A DNA stretch of 52,755 nucleotides from Paenibacillus popilliae ATCC 14706 (GCF_000315235.1 NZ_BALG01000002.1:1-52755), one strand, 5' to 3'; numbered from the stretch's first letter, positions 1 through 10,146 are shown. Made by a program: numbers and translations. Notes: generated by a model not told the origin, from the letters alone.

Positions 1-1
1 T

Positions 2-324
2 ACGCCCTGTTCGCCTTCCGAGTACGGGAGGACGTTCTACACTTCAACTGCGGATAACCCGCGCCTTTTTCCGCGCACCCGCCGCGACAGCAAGAAATGG
101 AGAAAGCGTTATGCGCTGCGAACCCGCGTAGAACGCTGTATCAAGCGCCAGAAAGTCGATTACAAACTGGAAGCGTCGCGCGGGCGCAGAGTTCCCGCCA
201 CTGGAACTTTCGCGTGTACTTGATCGCCATGTGCCAGCATGCCGACGCATGGCTGGAAGAAGCCAGGAAACAAAAACAACAGAGGTCCGTTGATAAGTGG
301 CTAAAAGACCTGACAGCCGCTTAA
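2..324 (+). pseudogene. C-terminal remnant of a DDE transposase, frameshifted
   Basis: The reading frame beginning at base 2 gives text typical of the C-terminal part of a DDE transposase, including DNPRLFPRTRRDSKKW, a run RTRVERCIKRQKVDYKLE, and after a frame change near base 185 a tail with WNFRVYLIAMCQHADAW. The upstream part lies outside the window. One continuous protein cannot be read, because the first frame ends at a stop near base 213 while the tail is in another frame. This is therefore a dead or programmed-frameshift insertion sequence end. The IS family is not certain; an IS4/IS1182-like group is my best guess from the tail pattern. No terminal inverted repeat was recognised. Confidence 0.6.
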
Positions 325-619
325 TCCCATACGGTTCACATCGCATTTTTTTAAAATGCCCGGGTTTTGGGTTCTTCGGCATACACATTTTTGAAAACAG
401 CTTTCATCTGTGCCATTTCATCGGCGCTTCTGCTTCATTCACCCCTCATTTCGACTCAGAATGCTTGCTTTATTCCGAGCCTCTATTAAAATGCCAAAAC
501 AGCAAACGTCTGTGCAATCGTTCGCGCTACTGATGATTTTCCAATCCACTTTTTTATTCCTCTTTTGCTTCGATGAAGGTCTGCTTGATGATTTTTCTGG
601 TTCTTGGATTTCACTAGCA

Positions 620-739
620 TTAATTAGGTACTGAAATAGAACTTGTAAACGCAGATGCAGATGCACTAAATAGCAGGACACCAGAAAGAAAAAAAGAAGT
701 TATTGTTTTTACAGTTGAAAATTTAAATATGTTAAACAT
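620..739 (-). CDS. Short ORF encoding a signal-peptide-like leader (39 aa)
   Basis: The 39-residue product starts MFNIFKFSTVKTITSFFL and continues with a hydrophobic core and a SASASAF region that looks like a Sec signal peptidase site. The mature part left before the stop is only about ten residues. An AGG-type ribosome binding site lies directly before the ATG with very short spacing, and a good promoter sits upstream at 765-792. In another frame just downstream a polar, lysine- and serine-rich sequence continues to about base 439 (SEIQEPEKSSSRPSSKQKR, then a CTDVCC cluster), so this may be the 5' end of a frameshifted secreted-protein gene. It may equally be a genuine micro-peptide. Function is unknown. 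Confidence 0.35.
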   Translation of the reverse strand: MFNIFKFSTVKTITSFFLSGVLLFSASASAFTSSISVPN

Positions 740-764
740 ATCCTTTTTTATGAAGTACAACAAT

Positions 765-792
765 ATTATAACATCTAATAGGAAGATTTCAA
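765..792 (-). promoter_or_regulatory. Sigma-A-like promoter before the leader-peptide ORF
   Basis: On the minus strand TTGAAA and a perfect TATAAT are separated by 16 bases, and the -10 box lies about 26 bases upstream of the ATG at 739. The AT-rich surroundings raise the chance of a random match, but box quality and spacing are good. Confidence 0.45.
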
Positions 793-1245
793 CATTTTTT
801 TGGTAAAGTGAACTATTATACAAAAAAACTACCTTATAAGAAGTCTCACTCTATCATTATTTACCATAATCGTGTTCAAATTTACTAAGCGTTGGCAAAG
901 GAGAAGGAAACCAGTTACAACCAAGTTCGCACAACCTACGGTTCCGTTGATCAGGGTAAGCTCCCCCTTCGCCGACGATCAAGTTCGCCAAATGGGACAG
1001 CTGCGCCAAATCGCCTTGACTACCCGCGTAATCTGCTTCTCCGGTACCGGATTTGATCGAATTCCCGATGATGATCACGTCAGTAGCTGATTATTGTCAG
1101 TTATCAAGAACGTATTGAAATGCTTCTTTCTTCGGTTGGAGTGGCCGATCTCAGCGTTGATATAGAACTCGACAACGATAAATCAATATCGAGCTCCGGA
1201 TATCCCAAACACATGGGGAGTATGTATATTGAGTTCACCAAGAGG

Positions 1246-1278
1246 AAAAAAATCCCTCGCAGCATTACGCTGCGAGGG
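1246..1278 (-). terminator. Intrinsic terminator of the pdh operon
   Basis: A perfect 10-bp stem (CCCTCGCAGC with GCTGCGAGGG) and a 5-base loop are followed on the minus strand by a run of seven T residues. It lies about 80 bases beyond the pdhD stop, which fits termination of the pdhABCD transcript. Confidence 0.85.
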
Positions 1279-1357
1279 CACAAGTCAATCCATATTGCAT
1301 AGAACCGTAACAGAAAAATGACTTGGAACAGGAATACGGCATGAATAAACGTTACGC

Positions 1358-2776
1358 TTACTTCGCTACGGTATGGATCGGATGTCCAAGCACGACTTCC
1401 GCCGCTTCCATTACGATCTCGCCAAGCGTTGGATGAGCGTGGATCGTCAGTGACAGGTCTTCAATCGTTGCTGCCATTTCCACAGCCAAGCCCATTTCCG
1501 CAATCAGGTTAGACGCTTCCGCGCCGACGATCTGGGAACCGAGCACGACGCCGGTATCCGCGTCAGCTACGATCTTGACGAAGCCTTCCACGTTGCCTCC
1601 AAGGGACAGCGCACGTCCATTCGCCGCATATGGGAACTTGCCGGCTTTGACGTGATAGCCTTTTTCCTTCGCTTCTGCTTCGGAGAGACCTACGCTTGCG
1701 CACTCTGGATCGGTGAAGCATACGGCAGGGATGCACTTGTAGTCGACAACACTTGGCATGCCCGCGATAACTTCTGCAGCCACTTTACCCTCGTAAGAAG
1801 CTTTATGCGCCAGAGCTGGACCGGCAACGATATCGCCAATGGCGAAGATGTGCGGAATGCTTGTACGCCCTTGATGGTCGACTTCGACCAGGCCGCGGTC
1901 GGTCATTTTGACGTCGATCATTTCGAGGCCAAGCTCGCCATCGGTGTTCGGACGGCGGCCAACCGTTACGAGCAGGTATTCTGCGGAAACTTCTTTGCTT
2001 TCGCCTTTGACCGTGAATTTCACCGTAACGTCTGTCTCCGTTTGCGTTGCGCTCTCCGCTTTCGCGCCCGTGAAGATTTCCACATTGGATTGCTTCATGT
2101 TTTTCGCGACAAGCTGCGTCATATCTTTATCGAAGCCTGGCAGCACCATGTCTGCACCCTCGATGATCGTTACTTTCGTGCCAAACTTGGAGTACATTTG
2201 GCCAAGCTCTGCGCCGATGTAGCCGCCGCCGATGACGATCATCGACTTCGGAATTTCCTGAAGTTCGAGAGCTTCCGTCGACGACAGAATGCGGCCGCCG
2301 AACGGGAAAGCTTTCAACTCGATTGGACGGGAGCCGGTTGCGATAATGCAGTTCTTGAACTTGTAGCGCGGCGCTTCTTGGTCGTTGAATACGCGCGCTT
2401 CATTTTCGTTGATGAACATGCACTCGCCGTTGAACACTTGCACTTTGTTCGCCTTCAGCAATGCGCCAACGCCGCCGGTCAGCTTTTTCACGACGCCGCC
2501 CTTGAATTCTTGCACTTTTTTGAAGTCGACTTTTACATTTTCAGCCGTGATGCCAATAGCGGAAGCATGTTGAGTCACTTCATATTGATGTGCTGCGCTG
2601 ATCAATGCTTTGGAAGGAATACAGCCGCGGTTCAAACATACGCCGCCGACTCCCGATTTATCTACGATAAGCACGCTTTGACCGAGTTGGGCAGCGCGAA
2701 TCGCTGCCACATAACCGCCCGGGCCTGCTCCAATAACCAGAGTATCAATGTTCAAAGATGCGTCTCCTACTACCAT
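1358..2776 (-). CDS. pdhD: Dihydrolipoyl dehydrogenase (E3 of pyruvate dehydrogenase)
   Basis: This flavoprotein reoxidises the dihydrolipoyl groups of the E2 core and passes electrons to NAD+. The 472-residue protein has the N-terminal FAD-binding GAGPGG motif at residues 16-21, the redox disulfide CLNRGC (Cys47 and Cys52), the NAD-binding [10 protein letters not shown] motif, the second FAD motif around [13 protein letters not shown], and the C-terminal HAHPTLGE with the active-site histidine. I chose the ATG at 2776 because GGAGG lies nine bases before it. A longer upstream reading to 2815 would overlap pdhC and lacks a ribosome binding site. The binding site overlaps the end of pdhC, so translation is probably coupled. 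It is the last gene of the operon and is followed by a strong terminator. Confidence 0.96.
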   Translation of the reverse strand: MVVGDASLNIDTLVIGAGPGGYVAAIRAAQLGQSVLIVDKSGVGGVCLNRGCIPSKALISAAHQYEVTQHASAIGITAENVKVDFKKVQEFKGGVVKKLTGGVGALLKANKVQVFNGECMFINENEARVFNDQEAPRYKFKNCIIATGSRPIELKAFPFGGRILSSTEALELQEIPKSMIVIGGGYIGAELGQMYSKFGTKVTIIEGADMVLPGFDKDMTQLVAKNMKQSNVEIFTGAKAESATQTETDVTVKFTVKGESKEVSAEYLLVTVGRRPNTDGELGLEMIDVKMTDRGLVEVDHQGRTSIPHIFAIGDIVAGPALAHKASYEGKVAAEVIAGMPSVVDYKCIPAVCFTDPECASVGLSEAEAKEKGYHVKAGKFPYAANGRALSLGGNVEGFVKIVADADTGVVLGSQIVGAEASNLIAEMGLAVEMAATIEDLSLTIHAHPTLGEIVMEAAEVVLGHPIHTVAK

Positions 2777-2780
2777 CCGG

Positions 2781-4061
2781 TTACACCTCCATGACAAGCA
2801 GTTCTGGATTCGCAAGCAACTGCTTGATATAGTTCATAAAGTTTTGTGCCGTTGCGCCGTCGATGAGACGGTGGTCGAAGCTGAGAGACAAGGCCATTAC
2901 TGGTGCTGCCACGATTTCGCCGTTCTTCACGACCGGTTTTTCCGTAATGCGGCCGGTACCCAAAATCGCAACTTCCGGGAAGTTGATGATTGGAGTGAAG
3001 AACATGCCGCCTGCGGAACCGATGTTCGTAATTGTGATCGTGCTGCCTTTCAATTCGTTCGGGCCGAGCTTGCCTTCGCGTCCACGGATAGCCAGATCCT
3101 TGATGCTATCGGCGATCATCCAGATGCTGCGGCGATCCGCATCATGGATAACCGGAACGATGAGACCGTTGTCTGTATCGGTAGCGATACCGACGTTGTA
3201 GTACTTTTTGTACACAATCTCGTTGTTCGCTTCGTCGATCATCGCGTTCATCGCCGGGAACTGACGGCAAGCCGCAACAAGCGCTTTGACGATAAACGGA
3301 AGGTAGGTTACCTTCGTGCCTTTCTTCTCCATCATTGGCTTCAAGCGGGTACGGAATGCAACCAGATCCGTCACGTCCACTTCGTCCATGATCGTAACAT
3401 GCGGCGCCGTGTAAGCCGACTTGACCATCGCATTGGAAATGGCTTTGCGGATGCCCTTGAATGGCACGCGCTCTTCTTCGGCTTCGCGTCCATTAGCTGC
3501 TAGAGCTGCAGGCGCTGCTTTAACTTCGGCAGCAACTTGAGGCGCTTCTGCCTTCGCGGCAGGGGCTCCGCCATTGGCGAATGCTTCCACATCCTCGCGC
3601 GAAATTTTGCCGTTTTTGCCGGTTGGAGGAACTTCGCCGATGTTCACGCCCAATTCGCGGGCCAGCTTGCGCACGCTTGGCGTTGCCAGTACTTCATGGT
3701 TAGGCGCTGCTGCCGTACCTTCCGCTCTTGGAGCTTCCTCTTTTGGAGCTTCCGCTGCCGGTGCTGCTGCCGGTTCTTCCTTCGACTCTTCGGCCGGAGC
3801 CGCTTGTTCTGGAATATCCCCTTCGGCGTCGATAATAGCCACCACTTCGCCCATATGGCATACTTGGCCATCCTTTGCCAGCACTTCCAGCACCGTGCCG
3901 TTTACCGGACAAGGCACTTCAACGACAGCTTTATCATTTTGAACTTCCATGATGATGTCGTCGTCGGTAACTTTGTCACCCGGTTTGATGTGTATTTTAA
4001 TAATTTCGCCTTCATGCAGCCCTTCACCCAGCTCTGGAAAGCAATATTCAAATGTAGCCAC
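2781..4061 (-). CDS. pdhC: Dihydrolipoamide acetyltransferase (E2 of pyruvate dehydrogenase)
   Basis: E2 forms the core of the complex and transfers the acetyl group from lipoamide to coenzyme A. The 426-residue protein has one N-terminal lipoyl domain with Lys44 in the QNDKA motif as the predicted lipoylation site. An Ala/Pro/Glu-rich linker follows, then a peripheral subunit-binding domain (starting at [12 protein letters not shown]), a second flexible linker, and the catalytic domain ending in DHRLIDG with His397 and Asp401. A single lipoyl domain is the usual Gram-positive arrangement. The start is most likely the GTG at 4061, eight bases after GGAGG; a longer reading from 4079 would begin upstream of that site. 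The gap to pdhB is about 35 bases. Confidence 0.95.
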   Translation of the reverse strand: MATFEYCFPELGEGLHEGEIIKIHIKPGDKVTDDDIIMEVQNDKAVVEVPCPVNGTVLEVLAKDGQVCHMGEVVAIIDAEGDIPEQAAPAEESKEEPAAAPAAEAPKEEAPRAEGTAAAPNHEVLATPSVRKLARELGVNIGEVPPTGKNGKISREDVEAFANGGAPAAKAEAPQVAAEVKAAPAALAANGREAEEERVPFKGIRKAISNAMVKSAYTAPHVTIMDEVDVTDLVAFRTRLKPMMEKKGTKVTYLPFIVKALVAACRQFPAMNAMIDEANNEIVYKKYYNVGIATDTDNGLIVPVIHDADRRSIWMIADSIKDLAIRGREGKLGPNELKGSTITITNIGSAGGMFFTPIINFPEVAILGTGRITEKPVVKNGEIVAAPVMALSLSFDHRLIDGATAQNFMNYIKQLLANPELLVMEV

Positions 4062-4096
4062 AAGAACAACCTCCTTCAAATCTGTACGTTTCTACC

Positions 4097-5074
4097 TTAG
4101 AAGTCCAATACTTTTTTGGCGCCAGCTACGATGCGGGCAGGTGTTGGCAGCCAAGTGTCCTCGATTTGGGCAAACGGATATACCGTATCCGGACCGGTTA
4201 CACGCAGCACTGGCGCTTCCAGATGAAGAATCGCCTTTTCATTGATTTGGGCAATGACTTCTGCAGCGACGCCGGAAGTTTTTTGCGCCTCTTGAACGAC
4301 GATAGCGCGGTTCGTCTTCTTGATCGAAGCGACGATTGTATCGATATCCAGCGGAATCAATGTGCGCAGGTCGATCACTTCCGCTTGTATGCCTTCCTTC
4401 TCCAGTTCAGCCGCCGCTTTTATCGCCGTATGAACCATCAAGCCGTAAGCGATGATCGTAACGTCCTTGCCTTCACGGACGACCTTCGCTTCGCCGAGCG
4501 GAACAGTATAGTCTTCTTCAGGCACCTCTTCGCGATAAGCATGGTACAAGTTCAAGTGTTCCATGAAGAATACAGGGTCATTGTCACGGATCGCCGAGAT
4601 GAGCAATCCTTTCGCATCAAATGGATTCGAAGGAACGACCACTTTAATGCCCGGTGTCTGTACGAGTAAACCTTCCAACGAGTCCGTGTGCAGCTCAGCC
4701 GCTTTTACCCCGCCGCCGAACGGCGTACGGAATACGATAGGCGCATTGTAGCGTCCGCCGGAGCGATAGCGCATGCGCGCTGCTTGAATACAGATTTGGT
4801 CAAGAGCTTCATAAATGAAGCCGACGAACTGGATTTCTGCGATTGGGCGGAAGCCCTGGATGCCGAGACCGACAGCCATCCCGCCGATTGCGGACTCTGC
4901 CAACGGCGTATCGAACACACGCTCATCGCCAAATTCTTTTTGCAGACCTTCTGTTGCACGGAACACGCCGCCGACATGGCCGACATCCTCCCCAAATAAC
5001 AACACGTTCGGATCCCGCTTCAACTCCACGCGCATTGCGTCGCGAATCGCTTCTTTCATATTCATTTGTGCCAT
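4097..5074 (-). CDS. pdhB: Pyruvate dehydrogenase E1 component, beta subunit
   Basis: Together with PdhA this subunit forms the thiamine diphosphate-dependent E1 that decarboxylates pyruvate and acetylates the lipoyl groups of E2. The 325-residue protein has the family length and typical text such as [19 protein letters not shown] near the N-terminus, [11 protein letters not shown], and the C-terminal transketolase region with [11 protein letters not shown]. The ATG at 5074 follows AAGGAGG with good spacing. It lies 129 bases downstream of pdhA, a larger gap than the other junctions of the operon; a small hairpin can be drawn in that gap, but I see no convincing terminator or promoter in it. 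Confidence 0.95.
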   Translation of the reverse strand: MAQMNMKEAIRDAMRVELKRDPNVLLFGEDVGHVGGVFRATEGLQKEFGDERVFDTPLAESAIGGMAVGLGIQGFRPIAEIQFVGFIYEALDQICIQAARMRYRSGGRYNAPIVFRTPFGGGVKAAELHTDSLEGLLVQTPGIKVVVPSNPFDAKGLLISAIRDNDPVFFMEHLNLYHAYREEVPEEDYTVPLGEAKVVREGKDVTIIAYGLMVHTAIKAAAELEKEGIQAEVIDLRTLIPLDIDTIVASIKKTNRAIVVQEAQKTSGVAAEVIAQINEKAILHLEAPVLRVTGPDTVYPFAQIEDTWLPTPARIVAGAKKVLDF

Positions 5075-5203
5075 TGCATCGTATCCTCCTTACGTTATCA
5101 CACAGCCTGATTCGGACTGGTTCGCATTCTCATGCGATGCTGACTTTTATCGATAACCGGATGCATTTCCTGCTTACCCGGTTCATTGTCGTTCTGCTGT
5201 TTA

Positions 5204-6301
<1,098 letters not shown>

Positions 6302-6319
6302 TTAAACTGTTATAGAATA

Positions 6320-6349
6320 ATTATACACCTGTTTCACTCAATTGGTCAA
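6320..6349 (-). promoter_or_regulatory. Sigma-A-type promoter of pdhA
   Basis: On the minus strand TTGACC and TATAAT are separated by 18 bases; the -10 box (6320-6325) lies about 50 bases upstream of the pdhA start codon. One CTGTTATAG element sits just downstream of the -10 box, a position where a bound repressor could block initiation. Confidence 0.65.
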
Positions 6350-6432
6350 AAGAAAACGCGAAAAAAGTAATTATTTTATTGTGGTGTTGTTATAACAGAT
6401 ATAACTTCATACTATAACAGCATGTCACAAAA

Positions 6433-6450
6433 TTGTGAACTTTAGCACAA
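6433..6450. promoter_or_regulatory. Rex-like palindrome
   Basis: The sequence TTGTGAACTTTAGCACAA matches 12 of 14 defined positions of the Rex operator TTGTGAA-N4-TTCACAA. Rex senses the NADH/NAD+ ratio, which would suit genes around pyruvate metabolism. The site lies about 110 bases upstream of the pdhA -10 box and 155 bases upstream of the esterase start, so the target is unclear. A second, inverted-order palindrome (TCACAAAATTGTGA) overlaps it on the left. Confidence 0.35.
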
Positions 6451-6605
6451 AGCAGTCCTCTGCCCACAAGCACGGCGTCTATTTCCACAGCGAGCGGATC
6501 GCTAAAAAGTGGACTTTTTGACCAGCCTCTTTATAGAAGAACATTTTGGCCAATCAAAGATTATTATTCTGCAATAAAAGCTAAATCTTGCACAAGGCGG
6601 TGTAA

Positions 6606-7337
6606 ATGATGTCCGATTCATCCATTCTCAAACGAACGATCCACAAGCATGTCATTCCAAGCAGCCTGCTGAGCGCAGATCGCCATGTTCGCGTCTACCT
6701 GCCGCCAGGATATCAGGAGATGCTGAGCTACCCGGTCGTCTACTGCCAGGATGGCGAAGATTTCTTCAACTTCGGCCGCATCGCGACCTATGCGAACAAA
6801 CTCATTATTGAAGATGAAATGGAGCCTTTCATCATTGTCGGCGTAGACGTGGACAAAAAAATACGTACATCTGAATATTCCCCCGACGGGCAACGTTTTG
6901 AATCATATACCCGCGCATTCGTCGAAGAAATTGTTCCCTTCATCGAGCAGCATTATCCGGTACGGACCGATTGGACCGAGACCATCTTGGCGGGCGATTC
7001 GCTGGGCGGCACCGTCTCTCTTCATTTGGCGCTTCGCCATCCAGAACGCTTCCGCCAGGTCATCTCGCTGTCGGGTGCGTACTATCCACACTCGCAAGAG
7101 CTGATTGCCCGAGAGTCGGACTTGGGCTGGCTGCACTTGTTCATGATCGTCGGTTTGCAAGAAACTGCTTTCAAGACAGATCGGGGCGTGTTCGATTTTG
7201 TCGCCTTGAACCGCGCGGCGAAGCAGCTTCTGGAGGACAGAGGCGCCCATATCCAATACAGCGAGCATGATGGCCTGCATCAATGGGGCTTCTGGCAACA
7301 GCATATCCCGGACGCGCTCCGCTTTTTCCTTGAATAG
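6606..7337 (+). CDS. Alpha/beta hydrolase, putative esterase (enterochelin-esterase-like)
   Basis: The 243-residue protein resembles the esterase D/enterochelin esterase superfamily. It opens with the typical strand pattern VRVYLPPGYQ, then SYPVVYCQDGEDFF. It has the nucleophile elbow GDSLGG in the middle of the chain and a C-terminal HQWGFW region with the likely catalytic histidine. No signal peptide is seen, so it is probably cytoplasmic. The natural substrate cannot be told from sequence. Two ATG codons stand side by side; the second (6609) has the better distance from the AAGGCGG ribosome binding site. It is transcribed divergently from pdhA and convergently with the phosphatase gene, with which it shares a hairpin. 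Confidence 0.8.
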   Translation: MMSDSSILKRTIHKHVIPSSLLSADRHVRVYLPPGYQEMLSYPVVYCQDGEDFFNFGRIATYANKLIIEDEMEPFIIVGVDVDKKIRTSEYSPDGQRFESYTRAFVEEIVPFIEQHYPVRTDWTETILAGDSLGGTVSLHLALRHPERFRQVISLSGAYYPHSQELIARESDLGWLHLFMIVGLQETAFKTDRGVFDFVALNRAAKQLLEDRGAHIQYSEHDGLHQWGFWQQHIPDALRFFLE

Positions 7338-7369
7338 TTCCCTTTGCCTGTACCGCCAAAAGAGAACAG

Positions 7370-7424
7370 CTAAAAGTAGTGGCATACTGAAAGGTATGTC
7401 ACTACGGTATGCACTACTTTTGTG
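7370..7424. terminator. Bidirectional terminator between esterase and phosphatase genes
   Basis: AAAAGTAGTGGCATAC pairs with GTATGCACTACTTTT (one bulged base), with a smaller CATAC/GTATG hairpin inside. T-runs follow in both directions, so it can end both convergent transcripts. The stop codon of the phosphatase gene (7414-7416) lies inside the stem. Confidence 0.7.
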
Positions 7425-7911
7425 TCGATTTGCCATGATCCAGGCCCTGCTCCTGAATGATCTTGTTCAACAGCCGGACGCAGCCCGCCTGAATCAGCCG
7501 GTATACTTCATCAAAATTGCCGGTGTAGTATGGATCAGGCACGTCTTCCGCCTGCTCCTCCGGAAGCAGTGTCATAAAGCGAATCACCTGAGCCTGTCTC
7601 GCTGCTGCCCCTTCCCAAGTCAGTACATTCTGTTCATTGCTTCTATCCATACATACAATATATGTAAAATCACTAAAATCCCCGGGTCTGAATTGTCTGC
7701 CCAGTATGCCTTCATATGAAATGCTGCATTCATCCAGTATCGCGCACGTGCCTTGGTGGGGCGGCAGACCAATATGCCAATCTCCGGTACCCGCGGAATC
7801 GACGGCAAACACGTGTTCCAGGCCCGCTTGCTTCACTTCTTGTCGAAATATCGCCTCTGCCATCGGTGAACGGCAAATGTTGCCGAGACAGACGAATAAT
7901 ACGCTCACCAC
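7414..7911 (-). CDS. Low-molecular-weight protein tyrosine phosphatase (YfkJ type)
   Basis: The enzyme hydrolyses phosphotyrosine through a cysteinyl phosphate. With the GTG start at 7911 the 165-residue protein carries the P-loop CLGNICRS at residues 8-15 and the general-acid motif DPYY near the C-terminus. The WHIGLPPHQGT and YTGNFDEVY segments closely resemble what I remember of B. subtilis YfkJ. The P-loop has Ile where the arginine phosphatase YwlE has Thr, which favours tyrosine specificity. AAGGAGGTG lies seven bases before the GTG, while the longer upstream reading lacks such a site. It could reverse tyrosine phosphorylation in the cell; a link to the kinase of the nearby Tad-like operon is only speculation. 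Confidence 0.88.
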   Translation of the reverse strand: MVSVLFVCLGNICRSPMAEAIFRQEVKQAGLEHVFAVDSAGTGDWHIGLPPHQGTCAILDECSISYEGILGRQFRPGDFSDFTYIVCMDRSNEQNVLTWEGAAARQAQVIRFMTLLPEEQAEDVPDPYYTGNFDEVYRLIQAGCVRLLNKIIQEQGLDHGKSTQK

Positions 7912-8019
7912 TGCTTTACACCTCCTTTTCGCTTCGGAAGGGCTAGGTCTCTTCACTTGTAAATATACCTATTTCGACAACAAATAACAAGCTCATGTAC
8001 CAAGAAGGCAGGTTAGGGA

Positions 8020-8048
8020 TTGGTCTTGTGGCTGCAATCGGATATACT
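8020..8048 (+). promoter_or_regulatory. Putative promoter of thiN
   Basis: TTGGTC and TATACT are separated by 17 bases and lie about 70 bases upstream of the thiN start. No thiamine pyrophosphate riboswitch elements were recognised in the short leader. Confidence 0.45.
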
Positions 8049-8114
8049 TAGAATGCACACACATCTATATTCGGGACTTTCAGCGTTAGAAGGTCTCAAA
8101 GAGGAAGGATAGCC

Positions 8115-8777
8115 ATGTACATAGCCCCCCCTGTACCCCGCCCTCGCCATGTCGTTATTTGTGCCGGTGGCATTCTCGATGCCTCCCTGCTCTCCGTGTG
8201 TAACGAGGCGGATGTCGTTATCGGCGCTGATCGGGGTGCATTAGCTTTGGCCAATCAGGGAATCTGCCCGGACGTGGCGATTGGGGATTTCGATTCCGTC
8301 ACAGAGGATGAACGGATCCAAATACGAAACTGCAGCAAGCATTATCATGATTTTGACGCAATCGACAAAGATTATACCGACACCGAGCTGGCCTTCCATA
8401 CGGCGCTCGCATGGAGGCCCGCCCAGATCACGCTGCTGGGTGCAACCGGCACGAGACTGGATCATACGCTTGGCAATATCCATCTGCTGCGGGTCGGTCT
8501 TGATCAAGGCATCCAATGCCAAATTGTTGACGCCCACAATATGATCCGGCTAACCAATTCCGAACTGACTCTGCCACGGCAGCCCTACTCATATATGTCG
8601 CTGCTCCCGCTTAGCATGACTGTTACCGGCATTACGCTCAAGGGCTTCGCCTATCCTCTGGTAGATGCCACGCTTCAAATCGGGCAGTCGCTCGCTATCA
8701 GCAACCAGTTCGCCGCCAAGGAAGGATCCGTCACCATACGGGACGGCTACCTGCTTGTCATCTGCAGCCGCGACTAA
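8115..8777 (+). CDS. thiN: Thiamine pyrophosphokinase
   Basis: ThiN transfers pyrophosphate from ATP to thiamine to make thiamine pyrophosphate, the cofactor needed by pyruvate dehydrogenase among others. The 220-residue protein has the family signature motifs in order: GADRGA at 37-42, GDFDS at 57-61, KDYTDTE at 85-91 and GATGTRLDHTLGN at 109-121. The length is normal. GGAAGG precedes the ATG. It is a single-gene unit with its own promoter and a hairpin downstream. Nearness to pdhABCD makes metabolic sense but there is no sign of shared control. Confidence 0.93.
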   Translation: MYIAPPVPRPRHVVICAGGILDASLLSVCNEADVVIGADRGALALANQGICPDVAIGDFDSVTEDERIQIRNCSKHYHDFDAIDKDYTDTELAFHTALAWRPAQITLLGATGTRLDHTLGNIHLLRVGLDQGIQCQIVDAHNMIRLTNSELTLPRQPYSYMSLLPLSMTVTGITLKGFAYPLVDATLQIGQSLAISNQFAAKEGSVTIRDGYLLVICSRD

Positions 8778-8889
8778 GCGGGGGCAATCGGGATGCCGGC
8801 TGACGATGTTCTCCTCGAGAGGAAACAACCGCATGCCCTCGGTAAGCTAACACCGGGATGGCAGCAGGCCTGGAAAATCAGGCCGTTGC

Positions 8890-8926
8890 GGTCCCTTGCT
8901 ACATCTATCTCAGGGACCTGCTTTTC
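8890..8926 (+). terminator. Possible terminator of thiN
   Basis: GGTCCCT pairs with AGGGACC across a 15-base loop and is followed by a weak T stretch (TGCTTTTCTC). A second small hairpin, GGCCTG/CAGGCC, stands immediately upstream. The T-run is modest. Confidence 0.45.
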
Positions 8927-9135
8927 TCGTTCCGCGCGCATAGGCCTGAAGACGCACTTCCGCTTGCTCCTGCTCCATCTTCGCTGCCCAATCCCGATCG
9001 TCTTCGGGAATGACTACTGTGGCCTCCGACCAGCGCTACTCGAATCCGGACTGGTACAGCTCCTTCACGAATTCCAGCTCGGACTCCGGCTCCAATGAAC
9101 GGAACAGCACTGGAATGAATGCGAGCGGTTCCCCT
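8919..9135 (-). pseudogene. Truncated second copy of an internal part of the TadZ-like gene at 16480-17193
   Basis: These 217 bases repeat 16567-16786 in the same orientation with roughly 95 percent identity by eye. The readable part encodes FIPVLFRSLEPESELEF and VKELYQSGF exactly as in the intact gene. Immediately after that a CAG codon has become TAG, so the copy is broken. It has neither the start nor the end of the gene and directly follows the last Tad-like gene (stop at 9142-9144). Left and right borders against unrelated sequence are sharp, at about 8919 and 9135. It is a duplication scar and not a separate gene. Confidence 0.85.
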
Positions 9136-9141
9136 GGCGCC

Positions 9142-10146
9142 TTACGGCCCATTCTGGCACGGCCGCGGGAAGTATCCCTGCGCCGCAGCCTCCTTTTCGC
9201 TTGCGAAGGTCTCCACAATGGCGCGTCGCTCCCCGCATCGGGAACGGTAATAAATACGAATACCGTCTCGAATCGCTCCATAGACAACGGGACGCTTGAC
9301 CAGGCGTCCTCCGCCGAACGCATAGTTGTTATAGTAGTGCCCCCCTATCGGAAGCCCTTGAATAAATGCAACGAACCCGATGTCATCGACCGTGTTGTTC
9401 CAATCCTCCTGCCCAATTAACGGAAGCGTAAACGTATATGTAATCCCCAGCTTGCGGGCATGCGTATTGTGAAGGTTAATGTAATAGGCAAGATCCGCCT
9501 GAATCGAGTTCACGATAGTCATCCGGCGCACCTGCTCGAACTGGTCGGCACCCGCCAATATTGGAATACGCTGACCCACGGCTTCATTGACCCGCTCACG
9601 CTTACCCTCGTACCATCGCTCTGTTGTCGCATCGAACGCATACACGTAATCATCCAGGGTGAACGACACGCTATTCCCCGGCGCATCCGCAAAAGCATAT
9701 GGCTTCTTCGCATGCCATAGCGGCTTGGATTCCAGCTCGCCGTCGCTGCTGCGAATCTCGCCGTAAGCATAAATCCAATAGCCGTCATAATCCATCACAG
9801 CGATAGCGGGAATATGTCCGAGCAACACCTGCTGTCCGACGCCATCACCAGATACATCGAAATTCGTGAACAGCGTCTCGCAAAATTGCTCCAAAGCCCG
9901 CTCTTTGTTGGCACGGAAATGTTTGAACGATTCGTAGCCCGCTTCATATTGCTGATATTCATTCCTATGAAGCGCAAACGCCGCATCCTGCACCGCGGCA
10001 TGGATAGCCCCGTCATACATGCGCGTCAGCTCCTGTGCACCAGCCTGATCTTCGATCCGCCAATCCTGCAGCAGCATCGACGGAAAGAAAATGGCGACGA
10101 AAAATAGTGCCAACCCGATGAAATAACCGGAATTAATAGTCTTCAT
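9142..10146 (-). CDS. Membrane-anchored protein of the Tad-like operon, unknown function
   Basis: I do not recognise a family. The 334-residue protein has one N-terminal membrane segment (about residues 8-22, GYFIGLALFFVAIFF) and a long extracytoplasmic part rich in aromatic residues, for example MDYDGYWIYAYGE and GGHYYNNYAFGGGR. The C-terminus holds a Cys-containing stretch with FASEKEAAAQGYFPRPC, faintly reminiscent of the Ada-type zinc motif. The start at 10146 follows GGAGG and overlaps the preceding gene by 14 bases, so the two are co-translated. It is the last gene of the operon, and its stop lies only about seven bases from the duplicated fragment at 8919-9135. Position and topology suggest a minor pilin-like or surface-exposed subunit. 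Confidence 0.65.
   Translation of the reverse strand: MKTINSGYFIGLALFFVAIFFPSMLLQDWRIEDQAGAQELTRMYDGAIHAAVQDAAFALHRNEYQQYEAGYESFKHFRANKERALEQFCETLFTNFDVSGDGVGQQVLLGHIPAIAVMDYDGYWIYAYGEIRSSDGELESKPLWHAKKPYAFADAPGNSVSFTLDDYVYAFDATTERWYEGKRERVNEAVGQRIPILAGADQFEQVRRMTIVNSIQADLAYYINLHNTHARKLGITYTFTLPLIGQEDWNNTVDDIGFVAFIQGLPIGGHYYNNYAFGGGRLVKRPVVYGAIRDGIRIYYRSRCGERRAIVETFASEKEAAAQGYFPRPCQNGP

Larger units (their letters stand above)
325..1245. other. Decayed region without a convincing gene
   Basis: No open frame here has both a ribosome binding site and recognisable protein content, apart from the short leader-peptide ORF at 620-739. The stretch from about 600 to 860 is clearly AT-rich compared with the neighbours. 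A minus-strand frame at 857-1078 has protein-like composition (for example SGTGEADYAGSQGDLAQL) but no usable start signal; it may be a remnant that I do not recognise. Together with the transposase fragment to its left, the region reads as accumulated insertion debris beyond the pdh operon. Confidence 0.4.

Noticed and set aside
857-1090. Overlapping small frames on both strands
   Set aside because: The minus frame has protein-like composition but no start signal or family match, so I only mention it within the decayed region.
1652-2794. Long plus-strand open frame opposite pdhD
   Set aside because: It has no ribosome binding site or recognisable protein text and lies fully opposite a well-supported gene; GC-rich codon bias creates such antisense frames.
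5075-5203. Internal promoter or terminator between pdhA and pdhB
   Set aside because: Only short imperfect stems are present without T-runs, and no spaced -35/-10 pair could be supported.
7957-8114. Possible thiamine riboswitch before thiN
   Set aside because: The leader is short and lacks the conserved THI-box CTGAGA and ACCTGA elements.
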